Positions 8,206 to 16,386 of a stretch of 64,000 nucleotides of DNA are shown here, in pieces. This DNA comes from UBA7672 sp041398245. GTDB taxonomy: Bacteria; Pseudomonadota; Alphaproteobacteria; Caulobacterales; Hyphomonadaceae. The stretch is taken from contig JAWKVC010000009.1 in the NCBI GenBank assembly GCA_041398245.1, positions 62,001-126,000 on the forward strand. Reading direction: 5' to 3'. The position numbers were made by a program, and so were the translations under genes. Every line of letters starts with the position of its first letter. Within the stretch, counting starts at the first letter, position 1. Under the pieces are notes generated by a model that was given only the letters and a program-made list of their open reading frames with translations, was not told the origin of the DNA and did no database searches.

Positions 8206-9666
8206 CTATTTCGCCACCAGATCCTTTTGCAGCGTCTTCATGCAGAGCAGGAAGAAGATCGCCGGGGTCACGTAGAGAACCGACGTGATCACCAACGAGT
8301 TCTGCAAGGCCTTGGCGTCCGCCAGCTTGCAGAATGCCTGCGATGCCTCCGGCAGCGCGACCAGCGCATCGCCCTTGCACATCTTCGATGAGAGCTCGGC
8401 AAACCCTTCGGCGTTGGCCTGCATCGAGAAGAGGATGTCGGCGAGGTAGCCGATAAAGGGCGGGCCAAACCCGTAGCCGAACAGGTTGACGATGAACAAC
8501 AGAATGGCCGTTGCGGTGGCGCGGGTGCGCGCGCCGACGACACCCTGTCCAATGGTATATTGGGCGGCGAGATAGCCGTACTTGATGCCGGCGCCCATGC
8601 AGATGCCAACCAGCGCGATCCACTTGTTGTCCGAGCTGAACGCCAGGACATAGAACGGCACGGCGAGGATGAACCCGACCGCCGGAAGCCAGGCGATCGC
8701 GTTCGGGCGGCGCCGAACCACCTTCTCCGCGATCCAGCCGGTCATAACCACGCTGACCGACGCCATCGCGGCCGACGGAACGTTGAACAACAACGCGGCT
8801 TCCGTCAGCGACACACCATGTGTGCCCATGAGGAAGTCCGTCTGGAACGTCACGATCCCGTAACCGCAGAAGGACGCGAGCGTCGCCCCGACAGCCATGA
8901 GCCAGAATGATGGTTTCGAGCCCAGTTCCTTCATCGCCTCGACGAAGGTCGCCCGCTGCGGGCGCACCACGCCCGGCGGGTCCGAATAACCGCGTGGCGG
9001 CTCCTTCACCGTCATGCGGAAAACGACCGCCACGACGACCCCGGCCATCCCGATAGCGACGAACGCCCAGCGCCAGCCAAACGCGTCAGCCAGCGGACCG
9101 CCAATCAGATTGGCTGACAGCGTGCCGGCCGTGACGCCCATCGCGTAATAGCCAAGCGCCGTCGAGCGGCGGGCGGGCGGATAGTAGTCAGCAATCAGCG
9201 AGTTCGCCGGCGGCGTGCAACCTGCCTCGCCTACGCCAACCAGAACGCGGCACAGCAGCAGCATGACAAAACCGGAGATGACAAACCCGCCGATTTCCAC
9301 TGGCGCAACCATGCCCGACAGGGCCGTCGCCAAAGACCAAAGAGCGATGCAGACCGTCATGATCCACGTGCGATTGGCGTGTTCGGCATACCGCGCGAGC
9401 GGAATGCCGACGACGGAATAGAACAGCGCAAAGCCGATGCCGGTCAGCAGGCCGAAATCACCTCTGGAGATTTGAAGCTCAGCCATCACCGGCTTGGCGA
9501 CAATGCCGAGCAGGCCGCGATCAAGGAAGTTGAGGATGTAGACAAAGAGCAGCGCGTTCAGCACATAGCTGCGATACGCCTTGGTCCCATATCCGGTGAT
9601 GTGACCCTGACCCTGATCCCCGGCAGCCGTCGTTCCCGCGCCAATCGCGCCGGTCTGCGTGCCCAT
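8206..9666 (-). CDS. Spinster-like MFS transporter (copy 1)
   Basis: The 486-residue protein has about twelve membrane helices and the Spns/MFS marks LNFLDRGLLGIVAKP in helix 1, a loop 2-3 motif near PLARYAEHANR, and GVGEAGCTPPANSLIADYYP in helix 4-5. Such transporters move lipids, sugars or organic acids; the substrate here is unknown. The start ATG at 9666 has GGGAGG nine bases upstream. The neighbouring gene (9868-11382) is a clear relative in the same orientation, but a 12-bp hairpin between them suggests separate transcription. Confidence 0.85.
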   Translation of the reverse strand: MGTQTGAIGAGTTAAGDQGQGHITGYGTKAYRSYVLNALLFVYILNFLDRGLLGIVAKPVMAELQISRGDFGLLTGIGFALFYSVVGIPLARYAEHANRTWIMTVCIALWSLATALSGMVAPVEIGGFVISGFVMLLLCRVLVGVGEAGCTPPANSLIADYYPPARRSTALGYYAMGVTAGTLSANLIGGPLADAFGWRWAFVAIGMAGVVVAVVFRMTVKEPPRGYSDPPGVVRPQRATFVEAMKELGSKPSFWLMAVGATLASFCGYGIVTFQTDFLMGTHGVSLTEAALLFNVPSAAMASVSVVMTGWIAEKVVRRRPNAIAWLPAVGFILAVPFYVLAFSSDNKWIALVGICMGAGIKYGYLAAQYTIGQGVVGARTRATATAILLFIVNLFGYGFGPPFIGYLADILFSMQANAEGFAELSSKMCKGDALVALPEASQAFCKLADAKALQNSLVITSVLYVTPAIFFLLCMKTLQKDLVAK

Positions 9667-9812
9667 GCAAGTCGCCTCCCGACTACGCCGATGCGATATC
9701 ATTTCGACCGGCTGTTTTGGCGAATGCTTACGGCTTTGCGCAGGGCGGTCCACCCTCAATCGCGCAGAAGTTGCAGACGCCGCGCTGACAACAGCGTCAT
9801 GCTGCAACGCAA

Positions 9813-9846
9813 ACGGCCGGACCCTTGCGAGGGTCCGGCCGTGTAA
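9813..9846 (-). terminator. Hairpin terminator downstream of MFS copy 2
   Basis: A perfect 12-bp stem (9813-9824 with 9831-9842) with a six-base loop lies just after the stop codon of the minus-strand MFS gene at 9868. On the minus strand it is followed by TTTGCG, a short T run. Confidence 0.6.
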
Positions 9847-9867
9847 TCGCGGCTACATCGCTTCGCC

Positions 9868-11382
9868 CTAGACGGGCTTGGCGACCATGTCCTTCTTCAG
9901 CGTCAGCGACGCGAGGAAGAAGAGCGCAGCCGCAGGGATGAAGAACAGCGTCTGCAGCGACATTGCCTGACGCACGCCTTCACCATACGCGGCCTTGCAG
10001 ATCGCAAGACTTTCCGCCGCCATCGGCGCGGCCGGATCGCCACGTCCGGTGACCTCCTGTAGACAGATCGGCTGAGACAGCACACCCGACGGATCGAGCG
10101 ACTGGATCTGCATGCCCATGAAGGTGTCGGACATGATGCCCAGGAATTGCGGACCCACACCGTTGCCGACCAGCGCCACGATGAACAGCAGGATGGCGAT
10201 CGCTGTTGCGCGTGCGCGCATCGACACAACACCCTGACCAATCGGGTATTGCGCGCCGAGATAAGAGTAGTGGCAGATCGCGCCGGCGCCCCAGACAAAG
10301 AGCTGCGGCGTTCCCGGCTCCATGTAGAAGCCTGCGATGTAGAAAGGGATGCTCGCGGCAAGGCCGATCGCTGGAACCCAGGCGACCGACGTGACGAAGC
10401 GCGACGACAGCAGCTGGGTTATATAGCCGCCAAGGAACGTGCCCACCGCCGAAACCAGCGCCAGAGGCACACCGTAGTTCAACGCGAACTCTCCGGGGCC
10501 GATGCCATGCAGGCGCTGCATCATCGGCGCCTGGAAGCCGAAGTGTCCGTAACCAACAAACGCCACGAGCGAGGCGCCAACGGACATGGTCCAGAAGGTC
10601 GGCTTGGAGCCAAGCTCCTTCAGCGTCTCGACGACGTTGGCCTTCTCCACGTGGACGGTGCCCGGCGGGTCAGAGAATCCGCGGGGCGGTTCCTTGACCG
10701 TGAACAGGAGGAGCAAGGCGACCAGCAGGCCGGGAAGACCCAGCGCGATGAAGGCGAAGCGCCAGCCGAAGTGCTCGCCCCAGCCGAGCTGCGTGTGAAT
10801 GTCGCCCAGACCAATTGAGGAGAAGAAGCTCACAACGCTTTCGTCGCTGAGGCTGCCGATGGGGCCGCCGAATGCGTTGGCGAGCGCCGTGCCGATCGTG
10901 ACGCCCATCGCGAAGATGCCCAGCGCGTTGGCGCGGCTCTTCGGCTTGAAATAGTCGGCGATGATCGAGTTCGAGGGCGGTGTGCCGCCGGCTTCGCCGA
11001 TCGCCACGCCGACGCGCGCGATCAGCAGGAACACGAAGCTGGTGGCGAACCCGCATAACGCGGTCATCAGCGACCAGATGGCGATGCAGAACACCATGAT
11101 GAGGACGCGGTTGAACCGGTCGGCCATCATCGCGATCGGAATGCCCATCAGCGCGTAGAAGATCGCGAAGGGAGGTCCGTTGAGGAAGCCGTACTGTGTG
11201 TCAGTAAGACCGAACTCGCGGATGATCGGCTGCGCGACCACGCCCAGAAGGCTGCGATCGATGAAGTTCAGCATGTAGACGAACGTCAGGGACAGCAGCA
11301 CATAGGCGCGGTAACCTGGTGTTCCGAAACTCTGCCCGCCGGCCGGGGCTTCGCCCGCCGGGGCTGCTGGTGCTATAGCCAA
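9868..11382 (-). CDS. Spinster-like MFS transporter (copy 2)
   Basis: This 504-residue transporter shares its framework with the preceding MFS gene: LNFIDRSLLGVVAQP, IGEAGGTPPSNSIIADYF, RATAIAILLFIVALVGNGVGPQF and a KKDMVAKP tail. It has a longer loop of about 45 residues between helices 5 and 6 (SLSDESVVSFFSSIGLGD). A TTG at 11382 is the likely start because GGAGG lies seven bases upstream. An ATG at 11418 is possible but would place the ribosome site inside the gene. The substrate is unknown. The two copies look like an old tandem duplication. Confidence 0.84.
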   Translation of the reverse strand: MAIAPAAPAGEAPAGGQSFGTPGYRAYVLLSLTFVYMLNFIDRSLLGVVAQPIIREFGLTDTQYGFLNGPPFAIFYALMGIPIAMMADRFNRVLIMVFCIAIWSLMTALCGFATSFVFLLIARVGVAIGEAGGTPPSNSIIADYFKPKSRANALGIFAMGVTIGTALANAFGGPIGSLSDESVVSFFSSIGLGDIHTQLGWGEHFGWRFAFIALGLPGLLVALLLLFTVKEPPRGFSDPPGTVHVEKANVVETLKELGSKPTFWTMSVGASLVAFVGYGHFGFQAPMMQRLHGIGPGEFALNYGVPLALVSAVGTFLGGYITQLLSSRFVTSVAWVPAIGLAASIPFYIAGFYMEPGTPQLFVWGAGAICHYSYLGAQYPIGQGVVSMRARATAIAILLFIVALVGNGVGPQFLGIMSDTFMGMQIQSLDPSGVLSQPICLQEVTGRGDPAAPMAAESLAICKAAYGEGVRQAMSLQTLFFIPAAALFFLASLTLKKDMVAKPV

Positions 11383-11528
11383 TTGTCGTCCTCCCTCCGG
11401 CTCGCTTGCGCGGCCCATCTTTGCCCGCACCCTAGCTTCGGCGGGTGCAAGGGCAAGCACAATGCAGGGCAAACCCATGACAAGTCGTGCCGCAGCGCAG
11501 CAATCGGTGGCGCCCAGATCAGACGCGA

Positions 11529-12245
11529 CTAGATCAGGCCCTTGGCTTTCATGCTGACTGTGTCGGACGCGCCGACCACGAGATGGTCATGCAACCTGAT
11601 CTCCAGCGGGGCGAGCGCCTTCTCGATGTCGCGCGTCAGATCAATGTCGGCGCGCGACGGCGTCGGATCGCCGCTCGGATGATTGTGAACGAGAATAACT
11701 GCAGATGCCGACAGTTCGAGCGCACGTCGCGCGATCTCGCGCGGATAGACCGGCGCATGGTCGACCGTGCCCCGCCCTGCGACTTCATCGGCAATAAGCT
11801 TGTTCTTGCGGTCGAGATAGAGAACGCGTGCCTGCTCTGATTTCTCGTGCCGAAGCTGCTGCTTCACATAATTCAGCAGCGCAGCCCAGTTGGAGATGAC
11901 AGGGCGCTCCTTCACGGCGTCGCTCGCCGCGCGCTGGAGCAGAAGATTCGCGCCGCGGATGTAGCTGGCGGCTGTCTCCCCCACGCCCTTCACTTCCATC
12001 AGCCGCTCGGGCGCGGCCGCCAGCACGCCCGACACGGACCCGAAACGGGCCAGCAGTTCCTTGGCGATCGGCTTCACATCAACGCGAGGTATGAAGGCGC
12101 AGAGCAGCAGTTCGAGCAGTTCATAGTCCTTGAGGTGCGAACCGTCGCTCTCAAGGACGCGCTGGCGCAGCCGCTCGCGATGTCCGTGGTAATGCCGCGT
12201 CGGGCCTTCTGATGCTCCCGGCTTTGGCTTCCCCCCGTCCGCCAT
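11529..12245 (-). CDS. radC: RadC family JAB/MPN-domain protein
   Basis: The 238-residue product has a UPF0758 N-terminal region with a helix-hairpin-helix-like stretch (EVKGVGETAA, near residues 84-93) followed by the JAB domain. The metal motif is His187-x-His189 with Asp200 in HNHPSGDPTPSRAD. The family is called RadC by history, but a repair role is doubtful, and the biochemical function is not settled. It starts seven bases after map ends, so the two are an operon. No good ribosome site is visible, which fits coupling to map. Confidence 0.9.
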   Translation of the reverse strand: MADGGKPKPGASEGPTRHYHGHRERLRQRVLESDGSHLKDYELLELLLCAFIPRVDVKPIAKELLARFGSVSGVLAAAPERLMEVKGVGETAASYIRGANLLLQRAASDAVKERPVISNWAALLNYVKQQLRHEKSEQARVLYLDRKNKLIADEVAGRGTVDHAPVYPREIARRALELSASAVILVHNHPSGDPTPSRADIDLTRDIEKALAPLEIRLHDHLVVGASDTVSMKAKGLI

Positions 12246-12252
12246 TGTCTTG

Positions 12253-13095
12253 TCAGGCGGCTTCGGCGCCAGACGTGTGCGGCGTGTGGAGGCCGGTCGG
12301 CGACAGCGTGAAGATATCCACGCCCGATTCCGTGATGCCGATCGAGTGCTCGTATTGCGCCGACAGCGACCGGTCACGCGTCACCGCCGTCCAGCCGTCC
12401 GCCAGCAGCGCCACATCGCGGCGCCCGAGATTGATCATCGGCTCGACCGTGAAGATCATGCCCGGGCGCAATTCCTCGCCCTGACCGCGCCGGCCGAAAT
12501 GCAGGATGTTCGGCGAGTCGTGAAAGACACGGCCGAGACCATGGCCGCAGAAAGCCTCGACCACGGAATAGCGCTGGCGTTCGGCATGCTCCTGGATGGC
12601 GGCGCCGATATCGCCGAGGCGGGCGCCGGGCTTGATCGCCTCGATGCCTTTCATCAGGCACTCGTACGTCACATCCATCAGGCGCGAGGATTTTCGCTTC
12701 ACCGGGCCGACCGAATACATGCGCGACGTGTCGCCATGCCAGCCATCAAGGATCACGGTGACATCGATGTTGACGATGTCGCCTTCCTTCAGCTGCTTCG
12801 GACCGGGAATGCCGTGGCACACGACGTGGTTGATCGAGGTGCATACCGTGTGGCGATAGCCCTTGTAGAAGAGGCAGGCCGGCAGGCCGCCGCGCTCCAG
12901 CACGAAATCGCGCGCAAGATCGTCGAGCTTGCCGGTCGTGACGCCCGGCACGACATGCGGCGCCAGCATGTCGAGACATTCGGCCGCCAACTGACCAGCC
13001 TTGCGCATGCCCGCGAAGGCTTCCGGCCCATGCAGCTTGATCTCGTTGGTGTAACGAGGTGGAACGGTTGCAGCGTCAACAAAGCCCATAGTCAT
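12253..13095 (-). CDS. map: Methionine aminopeptidase type I
   Basis: The enzyme removes the initiator methionine from new proteins. In this 280-residue product the five metal ligands are Asp111, Asp122, His185, Glu218 and Glu249, with spacings (11, 63, 33, 31) identical to those of E. coli MetAP; the active-site His is in CHGIPGP. Start ATG at 13095 has GAGGA seven bases upstream. It leads the map-radC pair. A methionyl-tRNA formyltransferase gene at the right end of the window belongs to the same N-terminal processing route. Confidence 0.95.
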   Translation of the reverse strand: MTMGFVDAATVPPRYTNEIKLHGPEAFAGMRKAGQLAAECLDMLAPHVVPGVTTGKLDDLARDFVLERGGLPACLFYKGYRHTVCTSINHVVCHGIPGPKQLKEGDIVNIDVTVILDGWHGDTSRMYSVGPVKRKSSRLMDVTYECLMKGIEAIKPGARLGDIGAAIQEHAERQRYSVVEAFCGHGLGRVFHDSPNILHFGRRGQGEELRPGMIFTVEPMINLGRRDVALLADGWTAVTRDRSLSAQYEHSIGITESGVDIFTLSPTGLHTPHTSGAEAA

Positions 13096-13182
13096 GGGGA
13101 AGTCCTCTGGTGCTGGCGGTCTTCCTAACACGACCCGGGCTCGCTGGCGAACCGCGGAAACGCCGGAAAACGCGGCAAGATC

Positions 13183-13611
13183 CTAGTTGAGCTTGTCCCG
13201 GCGGCGGGGCGGCTCGGGCGCGAGGGGCTTGGGCAGCGGCATTGCCGGCACACCCTCCTCATGAAGCTCGCGGGCCTCGTCAGCCGTCACCTCGCCCCAG
13301 ACGGGCCGGTGCTCGCTTTCGCCATAATACATCGAGCGCGCTTCATCGGCGAAACGGTCGCCGACATAATCATGCGTGTCGGCGATGTGCTGGCGGATTT
13401 CCGCCGCCACCTTGGCGGCGGCGACCTCGGCGGGAACGGCCTTGTCCGAAGACCGCACCATCGGCGCCATGATCTGCTTGTGAACCTCGGTGGAGCCGCA
13501 CACGGGGCACGCGACCTGACGGCGTTTGCGCTGGCGATCGTAAGCCTTGGAGTCCGAGAACCACGCCTCGAACTCATGTTCCCCCACACAGGCGAGAGAG
13601 TAGCGGATCAA
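13183..13611 (-). CDS. DUF1178 family protein
   Basis: The 142-residue protein starts MIRYSLAC and has FEAWFSDSKAYDRQ followed by the zinc-ribbon-like CPVCGS, which are hallmarks of the DUF1178 family common in alphaproteobacteria. Its function is unknown. It follows grxC by 15 bases on the same strand. The C-terminal third is acidic and then proline-rich (PLPKPLAPEPP). Confidence 0.85.
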   Translation of the reverse strand: MIRYSLACVGEHEFEAWFSDSKAYDRQRKRRQVACPVCGSTEVHKQIMAPMVRSSDKAVPAEVAAAKVAAEIRQHIADTHDYVGDRFADEARSMYYGESEHRPVWGEVTADEARELHEEGVPAMPLPKPLAPEPPRRRDKLN

Positions 13612-13626
13612 GGCTCACCTCTCCTT

Positions 13627-13899
13627 TCAGGCAACGGCGGGTTCGGCCAGCAACGGATCGAGCTGACCCCGGCGATCGAGATCGTGGATTTCGTCCGATC
13701 CGCCGACCGGGCGACCGTTGATGAATACCTGCGGGAAGGTCATGCCGCCCTGGCTGCGCTGGATCATCTCGCGGCGCTTGTCGGCGTCGTCACCGGCCCG
13801 GTGCTCCACGAACTCCACGCCCTTGGACGCAAGCAACGCTTTCGCGCGCGTGCAGTAGCCGCAGTATTCACGTGTATAGATTTCAACCCGCGCCGACAC
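13627..13899 (-). CDS. grxC: Glutaredoxin 3
   Basis: This small thiol oxidoreductase uses glutathione to reduce disulfides. The 90-residue form starts at GTG 13899, where AGGAG lies seven bases upstream; a longer reading frame upstream has no family resemblance. The dithiol site is Cys13-Gly-Tyr-Cys16 (YCGYC), and the glutathione-binding TFPQVFINGRPVGGSDE stretch is intact. It probably belongs to a comF-grxC-DUF1178 unit. Confidence 0.93.
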   Translation of the reverse strand: MSARVEIYTREYCGYCTRAKALLASKGVEFVEHRAGDDADKRREMIQRSQGGMTFPQVFINGRPVGGSDEIHDLDRRGQLDPLLAEPAVA

Positions 13900-14010
13900 C
13901 GGCCTGCTCCTGACCCTCGCCCGGCTCCGACCGGACACGCCAGATCGTGAAAAGCCGAGCCTGAACCTCACTTCATAACAGAGCGTTGAAACTCTGGAAT
14001 CGTTCCAAAA

Positions 14011-14838
14011 CTATATGGGCGCCGGTCTTGGCCCTGCAACTCGTGCAAGTGTGATCACATCGACGCAGGCGGCGCCTGCCCGTTTTAGCGTCCTTGCACA
14101 GGCTTCCACGGTTGCTCCGGTGGTGAGGACATCATCAACCAGCAATACCCGCTTGCCCTTGACCAGCTTCGCCCGCCCAGGACGTACACGGAAGGCTCCC
14201 TGAACATTCCGGCGGCGGGCGCCCGGCGACAGGCTCCCTTGGATCGGCGTGGCGCGAACCCGCTTCAGCGCGTCCACAGACAGGCGCACGCCGCTGCGAC
14301 GCGACAGGGCCGCGGCGAGCCAACCGGACTGGTTGAACCCCCGCCGGATCAACCGGAAGTAATGCAATGGAACAGGGACGATCAGGTCCGCCTCCCGGAG
14401 CAGATCAGCGCCAGCGTTCGCCATCCACCCCGAAAGCATAACGAGCGCGTCCCGACGGCCCTGATACTTGAGCCCGAGCACCAGATCGCGCGAGACGTCG
14501 CCATAGATCAGCGCCGCCCGCGCCCGGTCATAGGCCGGCGGGCGGGCCAGACAGGCACCGCAGACCTGATCGGGATCGACCTCGATCTCGAATGGCAGGC
14601 CACAGCGTAAGCACTGGCTGCCGCTGATGAACTGGAGTTTTGACCAGAGTTCGGGTTCCAGCGCCCCCGGTCCCGGCAATTCGCGGTGCGTAATCAGGGA
14701 GCGCTGCGGCCAGATCAGACCGGCCACGCTGCGGGCCGCGCGGTCACGCCGGCGGGAATGCGCCCGGCGCGCCTTCCCCCGGCTGCGGTCCGCCGCTCCA
14801 TCAGCGCCAGATGCCTCGTCCACCGTCCTCGCCCCCAA
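14011..14838 (-). CDS. ComF family phosphoribosyltransferase-like protein
   Basis: The protein carries an N-terminal zinc finger (CLRCGLPFE and CGACLA) and a C-terminal PRTase fold with the PRPP motif VLLVDDVLTTGAT. ComF proteins act in DNA uptake in some bacteria, and their general role is unclear. The start is uncertain: the first ATG (14838) gives 275 residues with a very basic leader, and a GTG at 14727 gives about 238 residues, closer to the family. It is divergent from the methyltransferase gene, an arrangement seen in many alphaproteobacteria. Confidence 0.85.
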   Translation of the reverse strand: MGARTVDEASGADGAADRSRGKARRAHSRRRDRAARSVAGLIWPQRSLITHRELPGPGALEPELWSKLQFISGSQCLRCGLPFEIEVDPDQVCGACLARPPAYDRARAALIYGDVSRDLVLGLKYQGRRDALVMLSGWMANAGADLLREADLIVPVPLHYFRLIRRGFNQSGWLAAALSRRSGVRLSVDALKRVRATPIQGSLSPGARRRNVQGAFRVRPGRAKLVKGKRVLLVDDVLTTGATVEACARTLKRAGAACVDVITLARVAGPRPAPI

Positions 14839-14858
14839 CGGCCCCCGGCCGCGATCCG

Positions 14859-15746
14859 ATGCGGATCTTCGACCGGCGGTTGCACGCTCGCCGGCGAAGC
14901 CGCTCCGCGTCGACCTTCGCGGATTATTCTTTCCTGAAACAGGTCGCGGCGGAAGACATCGCCCTTCGTCTTTCCGCCATCAACCGGCGATTTGAGCGGG
15001 TTCTGGATCTTGGCGCGCACGACGGCCTGCTGGCCAGGACGATGAAAGCCGATGCTTCGTTGGCGGCGCGTCTGGGCGAAGTGGTCACGGCCGACCTGTC
15101 GCCTGCCTTTTCGCCAGACATCATTGCAGACGAAGAAGACCTGCCCTTCGCAGAGGGAAGCTTCGATCTGGTTGTCTCGGCGCTTTCGCTTCACTGGGTC
15201 AATGATCTGCCCGGCGCGCTCATCCAGATCCGCCGCGCGCTGAAGCCGGACGGCCTGTTCATCGGGACCGTGCTGGGCGGACGGACGCTGAGTGAATTGC
15301 GTCAGTCGCTGCTTTCCGCCGAAGAAGAAGTGCGTGGCGGCGCGGCCAATCGCGTGTCGCCCTATCTCGACGTGATCGACGGTGCGGGCCTTCTGCAGCG
15401 TGCAGGCTTCGCCATGCCGGTCGCGGACAATGACGCGCGCACCGTGCGCTACGCCAATCCGTTACGCCTGCTGGCTGATCTACGCGGCATGGGCGAGACG
15501 GCTGCTTTCGCAAGCTGCGAGGCGCCGCCGCTCACGCGTGGCATCCTGATGCGTGCGATGGAGGCTTACGCCCGGCGCTTCTCGGATCCCGACGGCAAGG
15601 TCCGCGCAACATTCGAATTCGTGACGCTGTCCGGCTGGGCGCCATCGCCCGATCAGCCCAAGCCGAAGCGGCCCGGAAGCGCGACCATGCGCCTCGCCGA
15701 TGCACTGGGCGTCAAGGAACAGGATGCGGGCGAGAAGGCCGGCTAG
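14859..15746 (+). CDS. SAM-dependent methyltransferase, BioC/NDUFAF5-like
   Basis: The 295-residue product begins MRIFDRRLHARRR, the usual start of the alphaproteobacterial family related to mitochondrial NDUFAF5. The SAM site is at VLDLGAHDG, with the second acidic motif ADLSPAF and the post-motif DLVVSALSLHWVNDLPG. The substrate is unknown; NDUFAF5 hydroxylates a complex I arginine, but that activity cannot be inferred here. The ATG at 14859 was chosen over the upstream ATG at 14811 because of family alignment and to avoid overlapping comF. Confidence 0.82.
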   Translation: MRIFDRRLHARRRSRSASTFADYSFLKQVAAEDIALRLSAINRRFERVLDLGAHDGLLARTMKADASLAARLGEVVTADLSPAFSPDIIADEEDLPFAEGSFDLVVSALSLHWVNDLPGALIQIRRALKPDGLFIGTVLGGRTLSELRQSLLSAEEEVRGGAANRVSPYLDVIDGAGLLQRAGFAMPVADNDARTVRYANPLRLLADLRGMGETAAFASCEAPPLTRGILMRAMEAYARRFSDPDGKVRATFEFVTLSGWAPSPDQPKPKRPGSATMRLADALGVKEQDAGEKAG

Positions 15747-15751
15747 CCGTC

Positions 15752-15928
15752 TTACGACTGGTCGAACCCGGCCTGGACCGCGTTGAAGGACGAGTTGGTG
15801 TTCGTCCCGATCGCAGAAGCTCCGCCCACGATGGCGATCGAGATGATGCCCGCGATGAGGCAGTATTCGATCACCGTTGCGCCCGAGCGGTTCTTCAGGA
15901 ATGCGAGGAGAGTGGAAAGCTTGTTCAT
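15752..15928 (-). CDS. Flp/Fap type IVb pilin
   Basis: A 58-residue pilin precursor: a short charged leader ending SGATVIEY, where prepilin peptidase would cut after the Gly and Glu sits at position +5, followed by the hydrophobic helix CLIAGIISIAIVGG. Flp pilins build tight-adherence (Tad) pili. No tad/cpa genes are in the window, so this is an orphan pilin gene. Its ATG overlaps the mutT stop (ATGA), so it is translated from the argJ-mutT side, which is unusual for a structural pilin. Confidence 0.88.
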   Translation of the reverse strand: MNKLSTLLAFLKNRSGATVIEYCLIAGIISIAIVGGASAIGTNTNSSFNAVQAGFDQS

Positions 15929-16344
15929 GCGTGTCCCGCCTTCGACCAGTTGATGAACTGCTCGAACAGGGGGACGTCCGCGGCAGGAGCGGGATAGCTC
16001 CTGATCTCCCCGGCAGACACCCAAGCGAGCTTCTGTCCCTCCTGAGCCGTCACTTCGCCTTCCCACGACCGGATGAGAAACACCGGCATCAGAAGGTGAA
16101 AGCGTTCATAGGCATGCGAGGCAAACGCGAAGGGCTCCATGTCGGATTCGCTGACGCCAAGACCGAGTTCTTCCTTCAGTTCGCGCACAAGCGCGCCCTG
16201 AGGGCTTTCGCCGGCTTCAATCTTGCCGCCTGGGAATTCCCAGAGACCCGCCATCGTCTTTCCCTCGGGCCGCTGCGCCAGCAGCAGTCGCCCGTCGCTT
16301 CGCACCAGCGCAGCCGCCGAAACAATCATCAGCGTGCGCATCAT
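15925..16344 (-). CDS. mutT: Nudix hydrolase, MutT type (8-oxo-dGTP diphosphatase)
   Basis: The 139-residue enzyme has a complete Nudix box beginning at Gly40: Gly40-x5-Glu46-x7-Arg54-Glu55-x2-Glu58-Glu59-x-Gly61. The preceding LWEFPGGK is the MutT-type signature for oxidised dGTP. The usual role is cleansing the nucleotide pool. It follows argJ on the same strand by 42 bases, an order common in alphaproteobacteria, and overlaps the pilin gene by four bases. Two adjacent ATGs (16344, 16341) are possible starts. Confidence 0.9.
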   Translation of the reverse strand: MMRTLMIVSAAALVRSDGRLLLAQRPEGKTMAGLWEFPGGKIEAGESPQGALVRELKEELGLGVSESDMEPFAFASHAYERFHLLMPVFLIRSWEGEVTAQEGQKLAWVSAGEIRSYPAPAADVPLFEQFINWSKAGHA

Positions 16345-16386
16345 CTTTCTCTCATGGTTGGGTAAGTGCAGCGTGCAGCCGGACGA

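Noticed and set aside
12250..13128. A 292-codon plus-strand frame almost exactly opposite map
   Set aside because: All metal ligands of MetAP are present on the minus strand; the plus frame has no family features.
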